Below, one piece after another: positions 52,912 through 61,657 of a stretch of DNA of 64,000 nt. The stretch is from contig CBDCEL010000004.1 in NCBI GenBank assembly GCA_965215845.1, positions 558,001-622,000 on the forward strand, in the 5' to 3' direction. Position 1 is the first letter of the stretch. Each line of letters starts with the position of its first letter. Source of the stretch: Aurantibacter_A sp965215845 (lineage in GTDB: Bacteria > Bacteroidota > Bacteroidia > Flavobacteriales > Flavobacteriaceae). The position numbers and the translations under genes are program-made. The notes beneath the pieces are model-generated. The model ran no database searches, was not told the origin of the DNA, and saw nothing but the letters and a program-made list of their open reading frames with translations.

Positions 52912-53514
52912 TTAAAAGAAATAGCAGGCTCCAACTTGAAAAACTCCATTTTTAATGGAAGATTCTTCAACGGTTTTCGTTAGGCCTAAACTAAATCTGG
53001 CCTGAAAATAAAGGTTTTCATCAAGGCGATAACCACCACCAAAATTCAATGCGATCTGAACTGTCTTTGTTTCCAACTCGGTCAGGGTCACATCGCTAAG
53101 ATAATCGTCGGCATTGCTTCCCAAAACAAACCCTATTTGAGGACCGAACTCTGCCGCAATCTCATCCGTAATGTGGTATTTGCCCATCAGAGGCAGGTGT
53201 AAATAAACCAGGTTTAGGTTGCCCGGACCTATATCGGCACCTTGAAAAGATATAATCGCTTCGGGCTGAGCATAGATTTCATCGGTAATGGGGATTTCCG
53301 CCAAACCTCCGAAATGGGCTCCGATCTTCGGGGTCACATCAAAATAATCCCTGTTGAGAAACGATGAGACATTCAGACCCGCTTTTGCACCAAACCTAAT
53401 GTCTCCACTAGGCCCATCGCCGCCAGACGTAGTCTTGTCCTGAACAATTACTTGGGCATTGACGGTCGCGAAAATGACACATAATAAAAAAGTAAGGATT
53501 AAGTTCTTGTTCAT
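52912..53514 (-). CDS. Outer-membrane beta-barrel protein (porin-like, PF13568 type)
   Basis: 200 residues. Signal peptide MNKNLILTFLLCVIFATVNAQ. DIRFGAKAGLNVSSFLN and the closing ITDEIAAEFGPQIGFVLG and FQARFSLGLTKTVE are typical strands. It ends in FQVGACYFF, with an aromatic C-terminus for BAM recognition. It is probably in one transcript with the next barrel gene (46-base gap). Confidence 0.85.
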   Translation of the reverse strand: MNKNLILTFLLCVIFATVNAQVIVQDKTTSGGDGPSGDIRFGAKAGLNVSSFLNRDYFDVTPKIGAHFGGLAEIPITDEIYAQPEAIISFQGADIGPGNLNLVYLHLPLMGKYHITDEIAAEFGPQIGFVLGSNADDYLSDVTLTELETKTVQIALNFGGGYRLDENLYFQARFSLGLTKTVEESSIKNGVFQVGACYFF

Positions 53515-53560
53515 GAAATTTAGGTTTATTGATTAATTGTTAGCAACTTTCGAATAACCC

Positions 53561-54133
53561 TTATAGGAAGAATACAACTCCCACATAGAAATTCGATGCC
53601 CGTACCGAGCCAAAACTATTGCCAGGGCCGCTATATCTGTTGGTTATTTCCGTGGCAAATCGGGCCTGAACAGCCAAATTCTCCAATACCTCATAACCTG
53701 CGCCAAAGGCAATATCAAAACCGACCGACTTAATGCTATCCTCTGCATCCACAAGGCTTAACAGGTCTTTTATTTCATCTGCATTGGTAGAGAAACTGAA
53801 CTGAGGGCCAACTTGGGCGTACAGCTTGTCTATGATATAGTACTTGGCCATAATGGGCAGTTGAACGTATCCAAGATTACCGGCGTTCACATACAATAAT
53901 TCGGGCTGTACATGAAATTTTTCAGAAATACCGACATCGCCCACGGCTCCCACAAAAAAACCGAATTTATTCTGTACCGATCCACTTACGATATTAAAGC
54001 CAAAAGCCTCAAGGCCTCCCCTCACATTTGAATTGACAACCCCACCGGTCACCCCGAATTTAAAGTCTTCCTGCGCCTGAAGCCCGGTTATAAAAAGAAA
54101 TGACAAGAGAATGGTAAAAAATACATTTTTCAT
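53561..54133 (-). CDS. Outer-membrane beta-barrel protein (porin-like)
   Basis: 190 residues; signal peptide MKNVFFTILLSFLFITGLQAQ. KFGVTGGVVNSNVRGG, FHVQPELLYVNAGNLGYVQLP and AVQARFATEITNRY are the same pattern as the previous barrel. YYIIDKLYAQVGPQFSFS aligns with YHITDEIAAEFGPQIGFV of its neighbour, so the two are paralogues. Ends in NFYVGVVFFL. Confidence 0.86.
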   Translation of the reverse strand: MKNVFFTILLSFLFITGLQAQEDFKFGVTGGVVNSNVRGGLEAFGFNIVSGSVQNKFGFFVGAVGDVGISEKFHVQPELLYVNAGNLGYVQLPIMAKYYIIDKLYAQVGPQFSFSTNADEIKDLLSLVDAEDSIKSVGFDIAFGAGYEVLENLAVQARFATEITNRYSGPGNSFGSVRASNFYVGVVFFL

Positions 54134-54159
54134 GATAGTAGTGTTCTTATGTTTATAAT

Positions 54160-54185
54160 CAAAGATAAAAAACTTTAATGATCAA
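54160..54185 (-). promoter_or_regulatory. Candidate promoter of the porin pair
   Basis: On the minus strand TTG (54185-54183), a 15-base spacer and TATCTTTG (54167-54160) precede the 53561-54133 gene by 27 bases. The spacer is short for the consensus (17-23). Confidence 0.45.
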
Positions 54186-54292
54186 CTTGTATGCCAAATT
54201 GGTATTTCAGCGAAAATAGTGGGTTCGCGAACGTTCAAAACAACCTCGATTCATGACTTAAAATCGATTTTTAAGTTATGTATCTTTAGAAA

Positions 54293-55195
54293 ATGAATTG
54301 GAACCATGCCATAAAAGACTATCGACACTATCTAAATATCGAACGGGGTCTTGCCGATAATTCGATTAAGAACTATGTTTTTGATATTGAAAAATTGATG
54401 TCTTTTCTTGAGGCGAACAGTTTCAATGAACCTCCGGATAAAATTAAAAAGGAAACGGTTCAAAAGTTCATTTATGAAGTGGCCAAAACGGTCAACCCAA
54501 GGTCGCAGGCCCGAATCATTTCCGGGTTGAAAAGCTTTTTCAATTATTTGGTTTTTGAGGATTATCGATCGGATAATCCGATGGATCTAATAGAGTCACC
54601 AAAAATAGGAAGAAAGCTGCCAGATACGCTTTCAGAGGAAGAAATCGATGCACTTATTGGCAATATCGACCTATCAAGGCCGGAAGGAGAACGCAATCGT
54701 GCGATGTTAGAAACCCTTTATGGATGTGGCCTAAGGGTTTCTGAATTGATCGGACTAAGAATTTCGGACCTCTACTTTGAAGAAGGTTTCATCAAGGTAA
54801 CCGGAAAGGGCAACAAGCAGAGGTTTGTACCGATTAGCAAGGTGAACAAAAAATATATATCGATATACAAAAACGAAGTACGTGTTCATCAAAATGTTCA
54901 GAAGGGTTTCGAGGATATACTTTTCTTGAACCGCAGGGGAAAACAATTGACACGGGCAATGGTTTTTACGATTATCAAACAGCTTTCGGAGGAAATTGGC
55001 TTGAAAAAAAGAATCAGCCCCCATACCTTTAGGCACTCTTTCGCTACCCATTTATTGAAAAACGGAGCCGATCTGCGCGCGATACAGCAGATGCTGGGGC
55101 ATGAAAGTATTACCACCACAGAGGTATATGTGCACGTCGATCGTTCCCATTTGGCCGATGTGCTTAACAAATTCCATCCCAGAAAAAAAGATTAG
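54293..55195 (+). CDS. xerD: Tyrosine recombinase XerD
   Basis: 300 residues. The SAM-like core-binding domain occupies ~1-95 (YRHYLNIERGLADNSIKNYVFDI). Catalytic residues: Arg in YGCGLRVSELIGL, Lys in VTGKGNKQRFVP, His-x-x-Arg in HTFRHSFATHLL, His in MLGHESITTT and Tyr in TEVYVHVD. Resolves chromosome dimers at dif with XerC. Full length and intact; there are no attachment-site repeats or cargo around it, so it is not a mobile integrase. A TATCTTTA box lies 5 bases before the start. Confidence 0.95.
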   Translation: MNWNHAIKDYRHYLNIERGLADNSIKNYVFDIEKLMSFLEANSFNEPPDKIKKETVQKFIYEVAKTVNPRSQARIISGLKSFFNYLVFEDYRSDNPMDLIESPKIGRKLPDTLSEEEIDALIGNIDLSRPEGERNRAMLETLYGCGLRVSELIGLRISDLYFEEGFIKVTGKGNKQRFVPISKVNKKYISIYKNEVRVHQNVQKGFEDILFLNRRGKQLTRAMVFTIIKQLSEEIGLKKRISPHTFRHSFATHLLKNGADLRAIQQMLGHESITTTEVYVHVDRSHLADVLNKFHPRKKD

Positions 55196-55223
55196 ATATA
55201 TTTGATTCTATTTTGAAAAATAA

Positions 55224-55904
55224 ATGAAAAGCCTAAAACCGTTCCTCTGGTGTTTCGGAATCATATTGGCAGCGGAGCTCATTGTGGTCTCTAATCCCGA
55301 GTGGAGACCCTTTCGAATGATCACCAAACCAATGGTAGTAGGGTCGCTCTTGGTTTTTTTTCTCCTGCAAAAAGTAGATAGGAAAACAAGAATACTTGTG
55401 ACAACCGCCTTGGTGCTCTCGATTATTGGGGATATGCAACTTATTTATGCAGGGGAATATGACTATCTATTTGTCGGGGGTCTAATCGCTTTTCTTTTGG
55501 CCCATGTCATGTACATTGTCTTGTTTTCAAGGGACCGAAATAAAGATATCGGGGTTCTGGCTCCCTTGTTGATATTATCGGTTTATGCGGTATTTATATT
55601 TTGGTATTTGAGTGATTCGTTGAACCACTTTAAGTTACCAGTCGCAGCCTATATCATTACTATTTTGATTATGATACTTTTTGCTTACTTAAGGAACGAC
55701 CCAATTACGCACAACGGCTATATTTTTATCGTTGCCGGAGCGCTATTATTTGTGTTTTCCGACAGTATTATCGCGATAACAAGATTCAAGAGCGACATTC
55801 CGTATTCAGGCATTTTGGTCATGCTTATCTACGGTATCGCGCAATTATTTATGCTTTTGGGAATTCTGAAAGGTGCTGCGATAAGAACCTCCCAAACAAG
55901 TTGA
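55224..55904 (+). CDS. Lysoplasmalogenase (YhhN/TMEM86 family), copy 1
   Basis: 226 residues, about eight membrane helices. The family motif VVGSLLVFFLLQKV, then LVTTALVLSIIGDMQLIYAGE with an acidic residue and GGLIAFLLAHVMYIVLFSRD are typical. Homologues cleave the vinyl-ether bond of lysoplasmalogens. It starts 28 bases after xerD and is followed by a paralogue. Confidence 0.85.
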   Translation: MKSLKPFLWCFGIILAAELIVVSNPEWRPFRMITKPMVVGSLLVFFLLQKVDRKTRILVTTALVLSIIGDMQLIYAGEYDYLFVGGLIAFLLAHVMYIVLFSRDRNKDIGVLAPLLILSVYAVFIFWYLSDSLNHFKLPVAAYIITILIMILFAYLRNDPITHNGYIFIVAGALLFVFSDSIIAITRFKSDIPYSGILVMLIYGIAQLFMLLGILKGAAIRTSQTS

Positions 55905-55989
55905 TATCAAATTATATCTTGAAGAACGAAAAGTGCCAGGAGGGCGTCGTTAACATGGCCATAAAAACTTTGACCCAGAATAGTCATCC

Positions 55990-56670
55990 ATGCCAAAAAT
56001 GAAAAAAGTTGTTCTAGGTTTATTCGTCATTGTTCTGATTGTGGAACTTGTATTTCTCTCAAATTCAGAATGGTCTTCGTACCGTGTTTTTACAAAGCCT
56101 CTTTTGATGAGCTTACTGCTCATATACTTTTTGATGCACGATACGGAACGAAGAACCCGATTACTTGTCGTTGCCGCTTTGCTTTTTTCCCTGCTCGGGG
56201 ACATTCTGCTCTTGTTCACCGAACGTTCTGAAATGTTCTTTATTTCCGGGTTGATTTCTTTCTTACTGGCCCATATTTTCTATAGCGTACAATTCTCAAG
56301 AAAAAGAAACAAAGGGTCAAACATCTTGAAACCCCTTTTACCACTGCTAATCTTCGGTACGTCTTTTTTCTATTTTTTAAAGGATGATCTTAATCAAATG
56401 TTGATACCTGTTTCCATTTACATGTTGGTAATTTTGACTATGGCTTTTTTTGCCTTCTTACGAAACGGAAATGTGCCGGGAACAAGTTATCTATTGGTAG
56501 TCTTTGGGGCGCTACTTTTCTTATGCTCCGATGGAATTTTGGCCATTGACAAATTTCGAAATCCCCTCCCCTTTTCAGAAATAATGATAATGGCTACATA
56601 TGGGCTGGCCCAACTTCTTATTGTTCAGGGAATAATTAAGGAAAAAATCAAACCTCCTCGGGCTCCATAG
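55990..56670 (+). CDS. Lysoplasmalogenase (YhhN/TMEM86 family), copy 2
   Basis: 226 residues, the same length as copy 1. ALLFSLLGDILLLFTERSE and SGLISFLLAHIFYSVQFSRKRNK align with the corresponding blocks of copy 1, and YLLVVFGALLFLCSDGILAI matches YIFIVAGALLFVFSDSIIAI. The copies have clearly diverged. It ends inside the convergent NDH-2 gene (23-base overlap). Confidence 0.85.
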   Translation: MPKMKKVVLGLFVIVLIVELVFLSNSEWSSYRVFTKPLLMSLLLIYFLMHDTERRTRLLVVAALLFSLLGDILLLFTERSEMFFISGLISFLLAHIFYSVQFSRKRNKGSNILKPLLPLLIFGTSFFYFLKDDLNQMLIPVSIYMLVILTMAFFAFLRNGNVPGTSYLLVVFGALLFLCSDGILAIDKFRNPLPFSEIMIMATYGLAQLLIVQGIIKEKIKPPRAP

Positions 56671-57949
56671 CCCTTTTGGTCTTTTTATAGGGTCGAATAA
56701 TCAATCTTGCCTCTCGATCGAAGCGTACATAATTGTAGACCCAATTGATAAAAACGATGGCCCGATTCCGGAAGCCGATCAGAAAGAAGAGATGAACGAA
56801 CATCCATACGAACCAAGCAAAAACACCTTGAAACCTGAAGTGCTTCAAATCACAGACGGCCTTGTTCCGGCCAATGGTAGCCATGGTTCCCTTGTCGATA
56901 TACTTAAAAGGGGCCAAAGGCTTACCCTTTAACAATCGAACAAAGTTATTGCCCAAATGATTGCCCTGTTGAATGGCAGGCTGGGCCACCATCGGGTGCC
57001 CTTTCGGATACTCTTCCGTTACCATCATGGCAATATCGCCTAAGGCATAAATATTCTCGAACCCTTCAACTTTATTGAAGGCATCCACTTTTAAACGATT
57101 GCCGGGTACCACAATATCTTGGGCATCCAATCCTTTGATCATCGCCCCTTTTACCCCTGCCGCCCATATCAAGGTGGCCGCCTCGAAGGTATCCCCGGTA
57201 TTCGTTTCCACGGTCTTTCCATCATAATCGGTGACCAACATGTTCTTAAAGACATGCACACCCAATTTCTTTAGGAATTTTTCCGATTTCTCTGAGGCCT
57301 GTACACTCATGGCATCTAATAGCCTGTCCGAACCCTGAATAAGGTTTATCTGTGCGATGCGGGTATCAAGATCCGGATAATCCTTGGGAAGGATGCCCTT
57401 CTTGATTTCGGCGAGGGCTCCCGCCAACTCCACGCCGGTAGGCCCACCGCCGACGATTACAAAATTCATGAGGGCCTCACGTTGTCGGAGGTCGTCAGTC
57501 AACAAAGCTTCCTCAAAATTTTCCAAGATCAAACTACGGAGATTCAGACATTGGGGTATCGTCTTCATCGCCATAGCATTTCTTTCAATATTCCTATTTC
57601 CGAAGAAATTCGTTTTCGACCCGGTGGCCAAGACCAGATAATCGTAGTCCAATAATCCAATGTCGGTAATGATGCGATTCTCCTCGGCCTCGATTTGCAT
57701 TACGTTGGCCAATCTGAAATAACTGTTCGGAAAATCCTTGAGTATTTTTCTCAGGGGGTAGGCGATCGAATCAGGCTCCAACCCACCTGTGGATACCTGA
57801 TATAGCAGTGGTTGAAAAGTATGGTAGTTGTGTCGGTCGATCAGCACGACTTGCACTTCCAGCTTTCGTAACTTTTTGGCAAGGGCCACACCCCCAAAAC
57901 CGCCACCGATGATGACCACTCTGGGTAGGCCTGACTTGGGTATATTCAT
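56648..57949 (-). CDS. NDH-2 type NADH:quinone oxidoreductase
   Basis: 433 residues. FAD loop VVIIGGGFGGVALAKKL near the start, NAD loop VIVGGGPTGVELAGALAE and the ALGDIAMM block are present. C-terminal GVFAWFVWMFVHLFFLIGFRNR is the amphipathic/membrane segment of NDH-2 that binds the membrane. It transfers electrons from NADH to menaquinone without pumping protons. The C-terminus overlaps the convergent lysoplasmalogenase gene. Confidence 0.94.
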   Translation of the reverse strand: MNIPKSGLPRVVIIGGGFGGVALAKKLRKLEVQVVLIDRHNYHTFQPLLYQVSTGGLEPDSIAYPLRKILKDFPNSYFRLANVMQIEAEENRIITDIGLLDYDYLVLATGSKTNFFGNRNIERNAMAMKTIPQCLNLRSLILENFEEALLTDDLRQREALMNFVIVGGGPTGVELAGALAEIKKGILPKDYPDLDTRIAQINLIQGSDRLLDAMSVQASEKSEKFLKKLGVHVFKNMLVTDYDGKTVETNTGDTFEAATLIWAAGVKGAMIKGLDAQDIVVPGNRLKVDAFNKVEGFENIYALGDIAMMVTEEYPKGHPMVAQPAIQQGNHLGNNFVRLLKGKPLAPFKYIDKGTMATIGRNKAVCDLKHFRFQGVFAWFVWMFVHLFFLIGFRNRAIVFINWVYNYVRFDREARLIIRPYKKTKRAMEPEEV

Positions 57950-58049
57950 GCATTTTATTCTACTGCAAAAATACGCTTTTAAAGCCTAAAATACTTCTGT
58001 GGAAAGGCATTTTTGCTATCTTTAACAACTACGTAAAAACCAGACTATC

Positions 58050-59477
58050 ATGAGAAAATTATGCTTGTTCGGGCTACTGTCTTTCCTTAGTATTTGCGGC
58101 ATCTATTCACAAAAAAAGGTTGCCGACGTGATTTCAAAACTCGACGAAAAAAGTAGTGCCTATGGCGAAATAGCGCAGGAGATTTGGAACTTGGCCGAAA
58201 TGGGCTATCAAGAAGAGAAAAGCGCTGCCCTTTTACAAAAAACACTTTCGGATGCCGGATTCAAAATCGAAAAGGGAGTGGCCGAAATACCTACGGCATT
58301 CATAGCGGAATACGGAAGTGGATCTCCCGTAATTGCGGTTATGGGAGAGTATGATGCGTTACCCGGACTATCACAGGAAGCCATTGCCGAGAAAAAATCG
58401 GCAGGCGGGGTGGCCGGACACGCGTGCGGACACCATCTTTTTGGAACTGCTTCGACTGCTGCCGCAATCGCCACAAAGGACTGGATGGTCGCCAATAAAA
58501 CAAATGGTACAATACGATTTTATGGCACCCCCGCCGAAGAGGGAGGGTCTGGAAAAGTATATATGGTACGCGCCGGTCTTTTCGACGATGTAGATGTTGC
58601 CCTACATTGGCATCCTGGAGCCCAAAATTCGGCCAGTGCCGGTGCGGCACTGGCCAACAAATCAGCCAAATTTCGATTTCACGGAATCTCTGCCCACGCA
58701 GCGGGAGCACCTCAAATGGGGCGTTCGTCGCTGGATGGCGTTGAAGCGATGAATGCCATGGTCAATATGATGCGCGAACATATTCCGCAAGAGGCGCGTA
58801 TCCATTATGTGATCACCGATGGTGGAAAGGCCCCGAACGTGGTACCCGATTTTGCCGAGGTATATTATTATGCCAGACATGCCAAAAGGGACGTGGTCAT
58901 CGACATTTTTGACCGAATCGTAAAGGCCGCTGAAGGTGCAGCACTCGGCACCGGCACCACCATGGATTATGAAATGATAGGGGGCACCCATGAACTGTTG
59001 CCCAATCTGACCCTACAAAAATTGATGCACGATAATCTGTCTAAAGTCGGCGGAATCGAATATACGCTCGAAGAAAAGGAGTTCGCCGATAAAATAGCCA
59101 AGAGTCTAGGCCAAGAGGGAGTCGATATCAATAAAGCCAAAAATATACAACCCTATAAAACCGAGGCAAGGGCTTATGGTTCGACCGATGTTGGTGACGT
59201 AAGCTTTGCCGTACCAACTGTCGGTATGGGTACCGCCACCTGGGTGCCGGGCACCCCGGCCCATAGTTGGCAGGCCGTAGCCTGCGGTGGAACCTCAATT
59301 GGCAGAAAGGGAATGATGGTCGCCGCAAAGACCTTGACCATGACGGCAATCGATTTGTTCAAGGACGCAGACCTTGTCAGGGATGCCAAAACGGAGTTCT
59401 TGGAAAGGCGTGGACCTGATTTCAAGTACATTCCTCTTTTGGGCGATCGGATGCCCGCATTGGACTATCGAAATTAG
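58050..59477 (+). CDS. Secreted M20-family amidohydrolase (AbgB-like)
   Basis: 475 residues. Signal peptide MRKLCLFGLLSFLSICGIYSQ. Metal ligands are in GHACGHHLF, TPAEEGGSGKVYM and HWHPG, and DYEMIGGTHELLPN belongs to the C-terminal half. AVMGEYDALPGLSQ is the M20D signature. E. coli AbgB cleaves p-aminobenzoyl-glutamate; here the substrate may be an acyl- or aminoacyl-amide taken from the environment. It appears monocistronic. Confidence 0.9.
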   Translation: MRKLCLFGLLSFLSICGIYSQKKVADVISKLDEKSSAYGEIAQEIWNLAEMGYQEEKSAALLQKTLSDAGFKIEKGVAEIPTAFIAEYGSGSPVIAVMGEYDALPGLSQEAIAEKKSAGGVAGHACGHHLFGTASTAAAIATKDWMVANKTNGTIRFYGTPAEEGGSGKVYMVRAGLFDDVDVALHWHPGAQNSASAGAALANKSAKFRFHGISAHAAGAPQMGRSSLDGVEAMNAMVNMMREHIPQEARIHYVITDGGKAPNVVPDFAEVYYYARHAKRDVVIDIFDRIVKAAEGAALGTGTTMDYEMIGGTHELLPNLTLQKLMHDNLSKVGGIEYTLEEKEFADKIAKSLGQEGVDINKAKNIQPYKTEARAYGSTDVGDVSFAVPTVGMGTATWVPGTPAHSWQAVACGGTSIGRKGMMVAAKTLTMTAIDLFKDADLVRDAKTEFLERRGPDFKYIPLLGDRMPALDYRN

Positions 59478-59646
59478 ATGTAACTAAGGGGGAGGTATGT
59501 CCTGGCAATCCATTATGCAGCAGATAAAATCTTGACCGGCCACTTCGCCATTCCCTCTTGGTGGAGAAGTTAGGTAGGAACTCTTTTCTTTTTGTAACAA
59601 AATGGAACGAAAACATACTAACCAGTAACAACCTGCCAATTTATAC

Positions 59647-60141
59647 GTGAACAAAGAACTGGAACATCAATTTGTGACAGCGCTTGAGAGCAATCAGAAC
59701 ATTGTTCACAAGGTATGCACCTTGTATACCAACGATCGTGATGCACACAATGACCTATTTCAAGAAATTACCATACAGCTTTGGAAAGCGTATCCAAAGT
59801 TCCGTGGTGATTCCAAATTCAGTACCTGGATGTATCGAGTAGCGTTGAATACAGCAATCACCTTGTATAGAAAATCAAAAAGGCGGATACAAACACAAGA
59901 CTATGAATCGGTAATTTTTAAGATCAAGGCCGACGAATATGACGAGACGGAAGAACAACAACTAAAATTGATGTACAAGGCTGTTAAGCAATTGGGCGAC
60001 ATCGAAAAGGCACTGGTCTTTCTGTATTTGGAAGATAAAGATTATCGTGAAATAAGCGAAACCCTTGGTATTACCGAGGTGAATGCACGTGTCAAAATGA
60101 ACCGTATCAAGAATAAACTAAGAACCATATTGAATCCTTAG
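59647..60141 (+). CDS. ECF-type RNA polymerase sigma factor
   Basis: 164 residues; start GTG with no ATG nearby. Region 2 DAHNDLFQEITIQLWKAYPKF and FSTWMYRVALNTAITLYRK; region 4 LEDKDYREISETLGITEVNARVKMNRIKNKL. It is followed after 4 bases by a membrane protein that may be its anti-sigma. It is clearly distinct from the sigma at 40.8 kb. Confidence 0.92.
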   Translation: MNKELEHQFVTALESNQNIVHKVCTLYTNDRDAHNDLFQEITIQLWKAYPKFRGDSKFSTWMYRVALNTAITLYRKSKRRIQTQDYESVIFKIKADEYDETEEQQLKLMYKAVKQLGDIEKALVFLYLEDKDYREISETLGITEVNARVKMNRIKNKLRTILNP

Positions 60142-60145
60142 AGTT

Positions 60146-60799
60146 ATGGCGGACGAACTGGAACTACTAAAAAAAGACTGGCAGAAGAAGGAAGAACATC
60201 TTCCAAAGTTATCGTATAACGAACTCCATCAAATGATATGGAAGAAGTCCTCGTCTTATGTGAAATGGATATTGATTATCAGTATTCTTGAGTTCGTTTT
60301 GCCTCACATTTTGTATTTATTTCCTCAGGCGCAAGGTGGAATGGCACTTTACGATAGCGTCGGCCTTAGGCCATGGTCGATTGGCCTTACCATACTTCAG
60401 TACGCCATAGCGGCCTATTTCATTTTTCAATTTTATAAGCGATATAAGGAGATTTCAGTACTTGATAGTACCAAGAGCCTAATGGGAAAAATAATTAAAA
60501 CACGTAATACCGTAAAGTATTATATCATATGCTCACTTACATTGATTTTTCTTAGTATGGCTTTATTCGCCCTTGGAATATATATTACCACCGACTTGAA
60601 TCCGTTGGTCGAGGCATTTGGATACGATCGACTTGGCGAGTTAGAACCCCAGAAACTAAAAAAGCTATTGGTCGGCACATATTTGGCAATGGCAATTTTG
60701 ATGCCGTTGATATTTGGAGGTATTTACTTTCTCCTCTACGGGCTTCTTTTACGAAAACTCAAAAAGAATCATGGCGAACTAAAAAAACTGGAGTTCTAG
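60146..60799 (+). CDS. Membrane protein partner of the ECF sigma factor
   Basis: 217 residues. A polar N-terminal region (MADELELLKKDWQKKEEHLPKLSYNELHQMIWKKSSSY) precedes about four membrane helices: WILIISILEFVLPHILYLF, IGLTILQYAIAAYFIFQF, CSLTLIFLSMALFALGIY and LVGTYLAMAILMPLIFGG, quoted separately. It resembles no classical anti-sigma with a HxxxCxxC motif. Position beside the sigma gene suggests control of it. I do not recognise a named family. Confidence 0.75.
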   Translation: MADELELLKKDWQKKEEHLPKLSYNELHQMIWKKSSSYVKWILIISILEFVLPHILYLFPQAQGGMALYDSVGLRPWSIGLTILQYAIAAYFIFQFYKRYKEISVLDSTKSLMGKIIKTRNTVKYYIICSLTLIFLSMALFALGIYITTDLNPLVEAFGYDRLGELEPQKLKKLLVGTYLAMAILMPLIFGGIYFLLYGLLLRKLKKNHGELKKLEF

Positions 60800-61608
60800 T
60801 TCTTGTGTTTTCGAAAACGCCGTTTTTGATGTAATTCTTCGTATGCGGCTATTTCTTCTTGGGGAATAACCTTCAAGAAAGATGGGTGTTGCTCGATGGC
60901 AAATTCGAGTTTTTCGATAATCTCTTCATTGCTCTCGTTATCATAATCGATCTCCAACGGTTCTTTGACGTGCATCGATTGTAAAATTCCCTTCTTTTTT
61001 ATTCGCAGACCTTTTTTGTCAAATGACCTTCTAAATCCGTCTATGACGACGGGGACCACGACCGGTTTGTATTTTTTGATGATATGGGCCGTGCCCTTGC
61101 GTAGCGGTTTCCATGGCGTGGTCGTGCCCTGGGGAAAAGTGATAACCCAGCCATCATCCAAAGCAGTACCTATTTTGGTAATATCAGACATTTTTACCTG
61201 TCGCTGCACATCCTTTCCATCGGCTCTCCAGGTACGTTCGACCGGTATGGCTCCTGCATAGGCCAACACTTTGGTAAACAAGCTTTTTTGCATCGTTTCC
61301 GCGGCCGCGATATAGTACACATTCAATTTAGGCCTCCAGAGATAGGAGACGTTTTTGATACTATCGTCCCGACCATGAAGACTGGCATTGAACACATGGA
61401 ACATTGCGACCACATCTGCAAAGTATGTCTGATGGTTGCTGACGAAGAGTACATTTTTATCGGGCAGGTTTCGTATGACCTCCGAACCTTCGATTTCCAA
61501 GGTATTGAATTGCTTGTAACGCGCGTGGGTTACCAGCCCCATGAATCTAATCAGTAGTTTCTTGAGAAACAGGATGTGCCCAAAAGGATTCTCCTTAAAT
61601 ATGCCCAT
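60796..61608 (-). CDS. 1-acyl-glycerol-3-phosphate acyltransferase-like protein, variant motifs
   Basis: 270 residues. The usual catalytic block appears as SNHQTYFADV (His-x5-Asp rather than His-x4-Asp) and the PEGT block as FPQGTTTPW. AHIIKKYKPVVVPVVIDGFRRSF is shared with a flavobacterial subgroup I remember. The overall fold is that of a PlsC-type acyltransferase, but substitutions in both core motifs leave the substrate and activity uncertain. The stop overlaps the sigma-partner gene by 4 bases. Confidence 0.85.
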   Translation of the reverse strand: MGIFKENPFGHILFLKKLLIRFMGLVTHARYKQFNTLEIEGSEVIRNLPDKNVLFVSNHQTYFADVVAMFHVFNASLHGRDDSIKNVSYLWRPKLNVYYIAAAETMQKSLFTKVLAYAGAIPVERTWRADGKDVQRQVKMSDITKIGTALDDGWVITFPQGTTTPWKPLRKGTAHIIKKYKPVVVPVVIDGFRRSFDKKGLRIKKKGILQSMHVKEPLEIDYDNESNEEIIEKLEFAIEQHPSFLKVIPQEEIAAYEELHQKRRFRKHKN

Positions 61609-61657
61609 GCAAGTTTTTGGTTAGGACTAGAACTTCCGAATTTACAAAATAAGAAGC

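Noticed and set aside
54293..55195. XerD as the integrase of a mobile island
   Set aside because: It is the housekeeping XerD type and next to core genes; no direct repeats, tRNA or cargo are seen.
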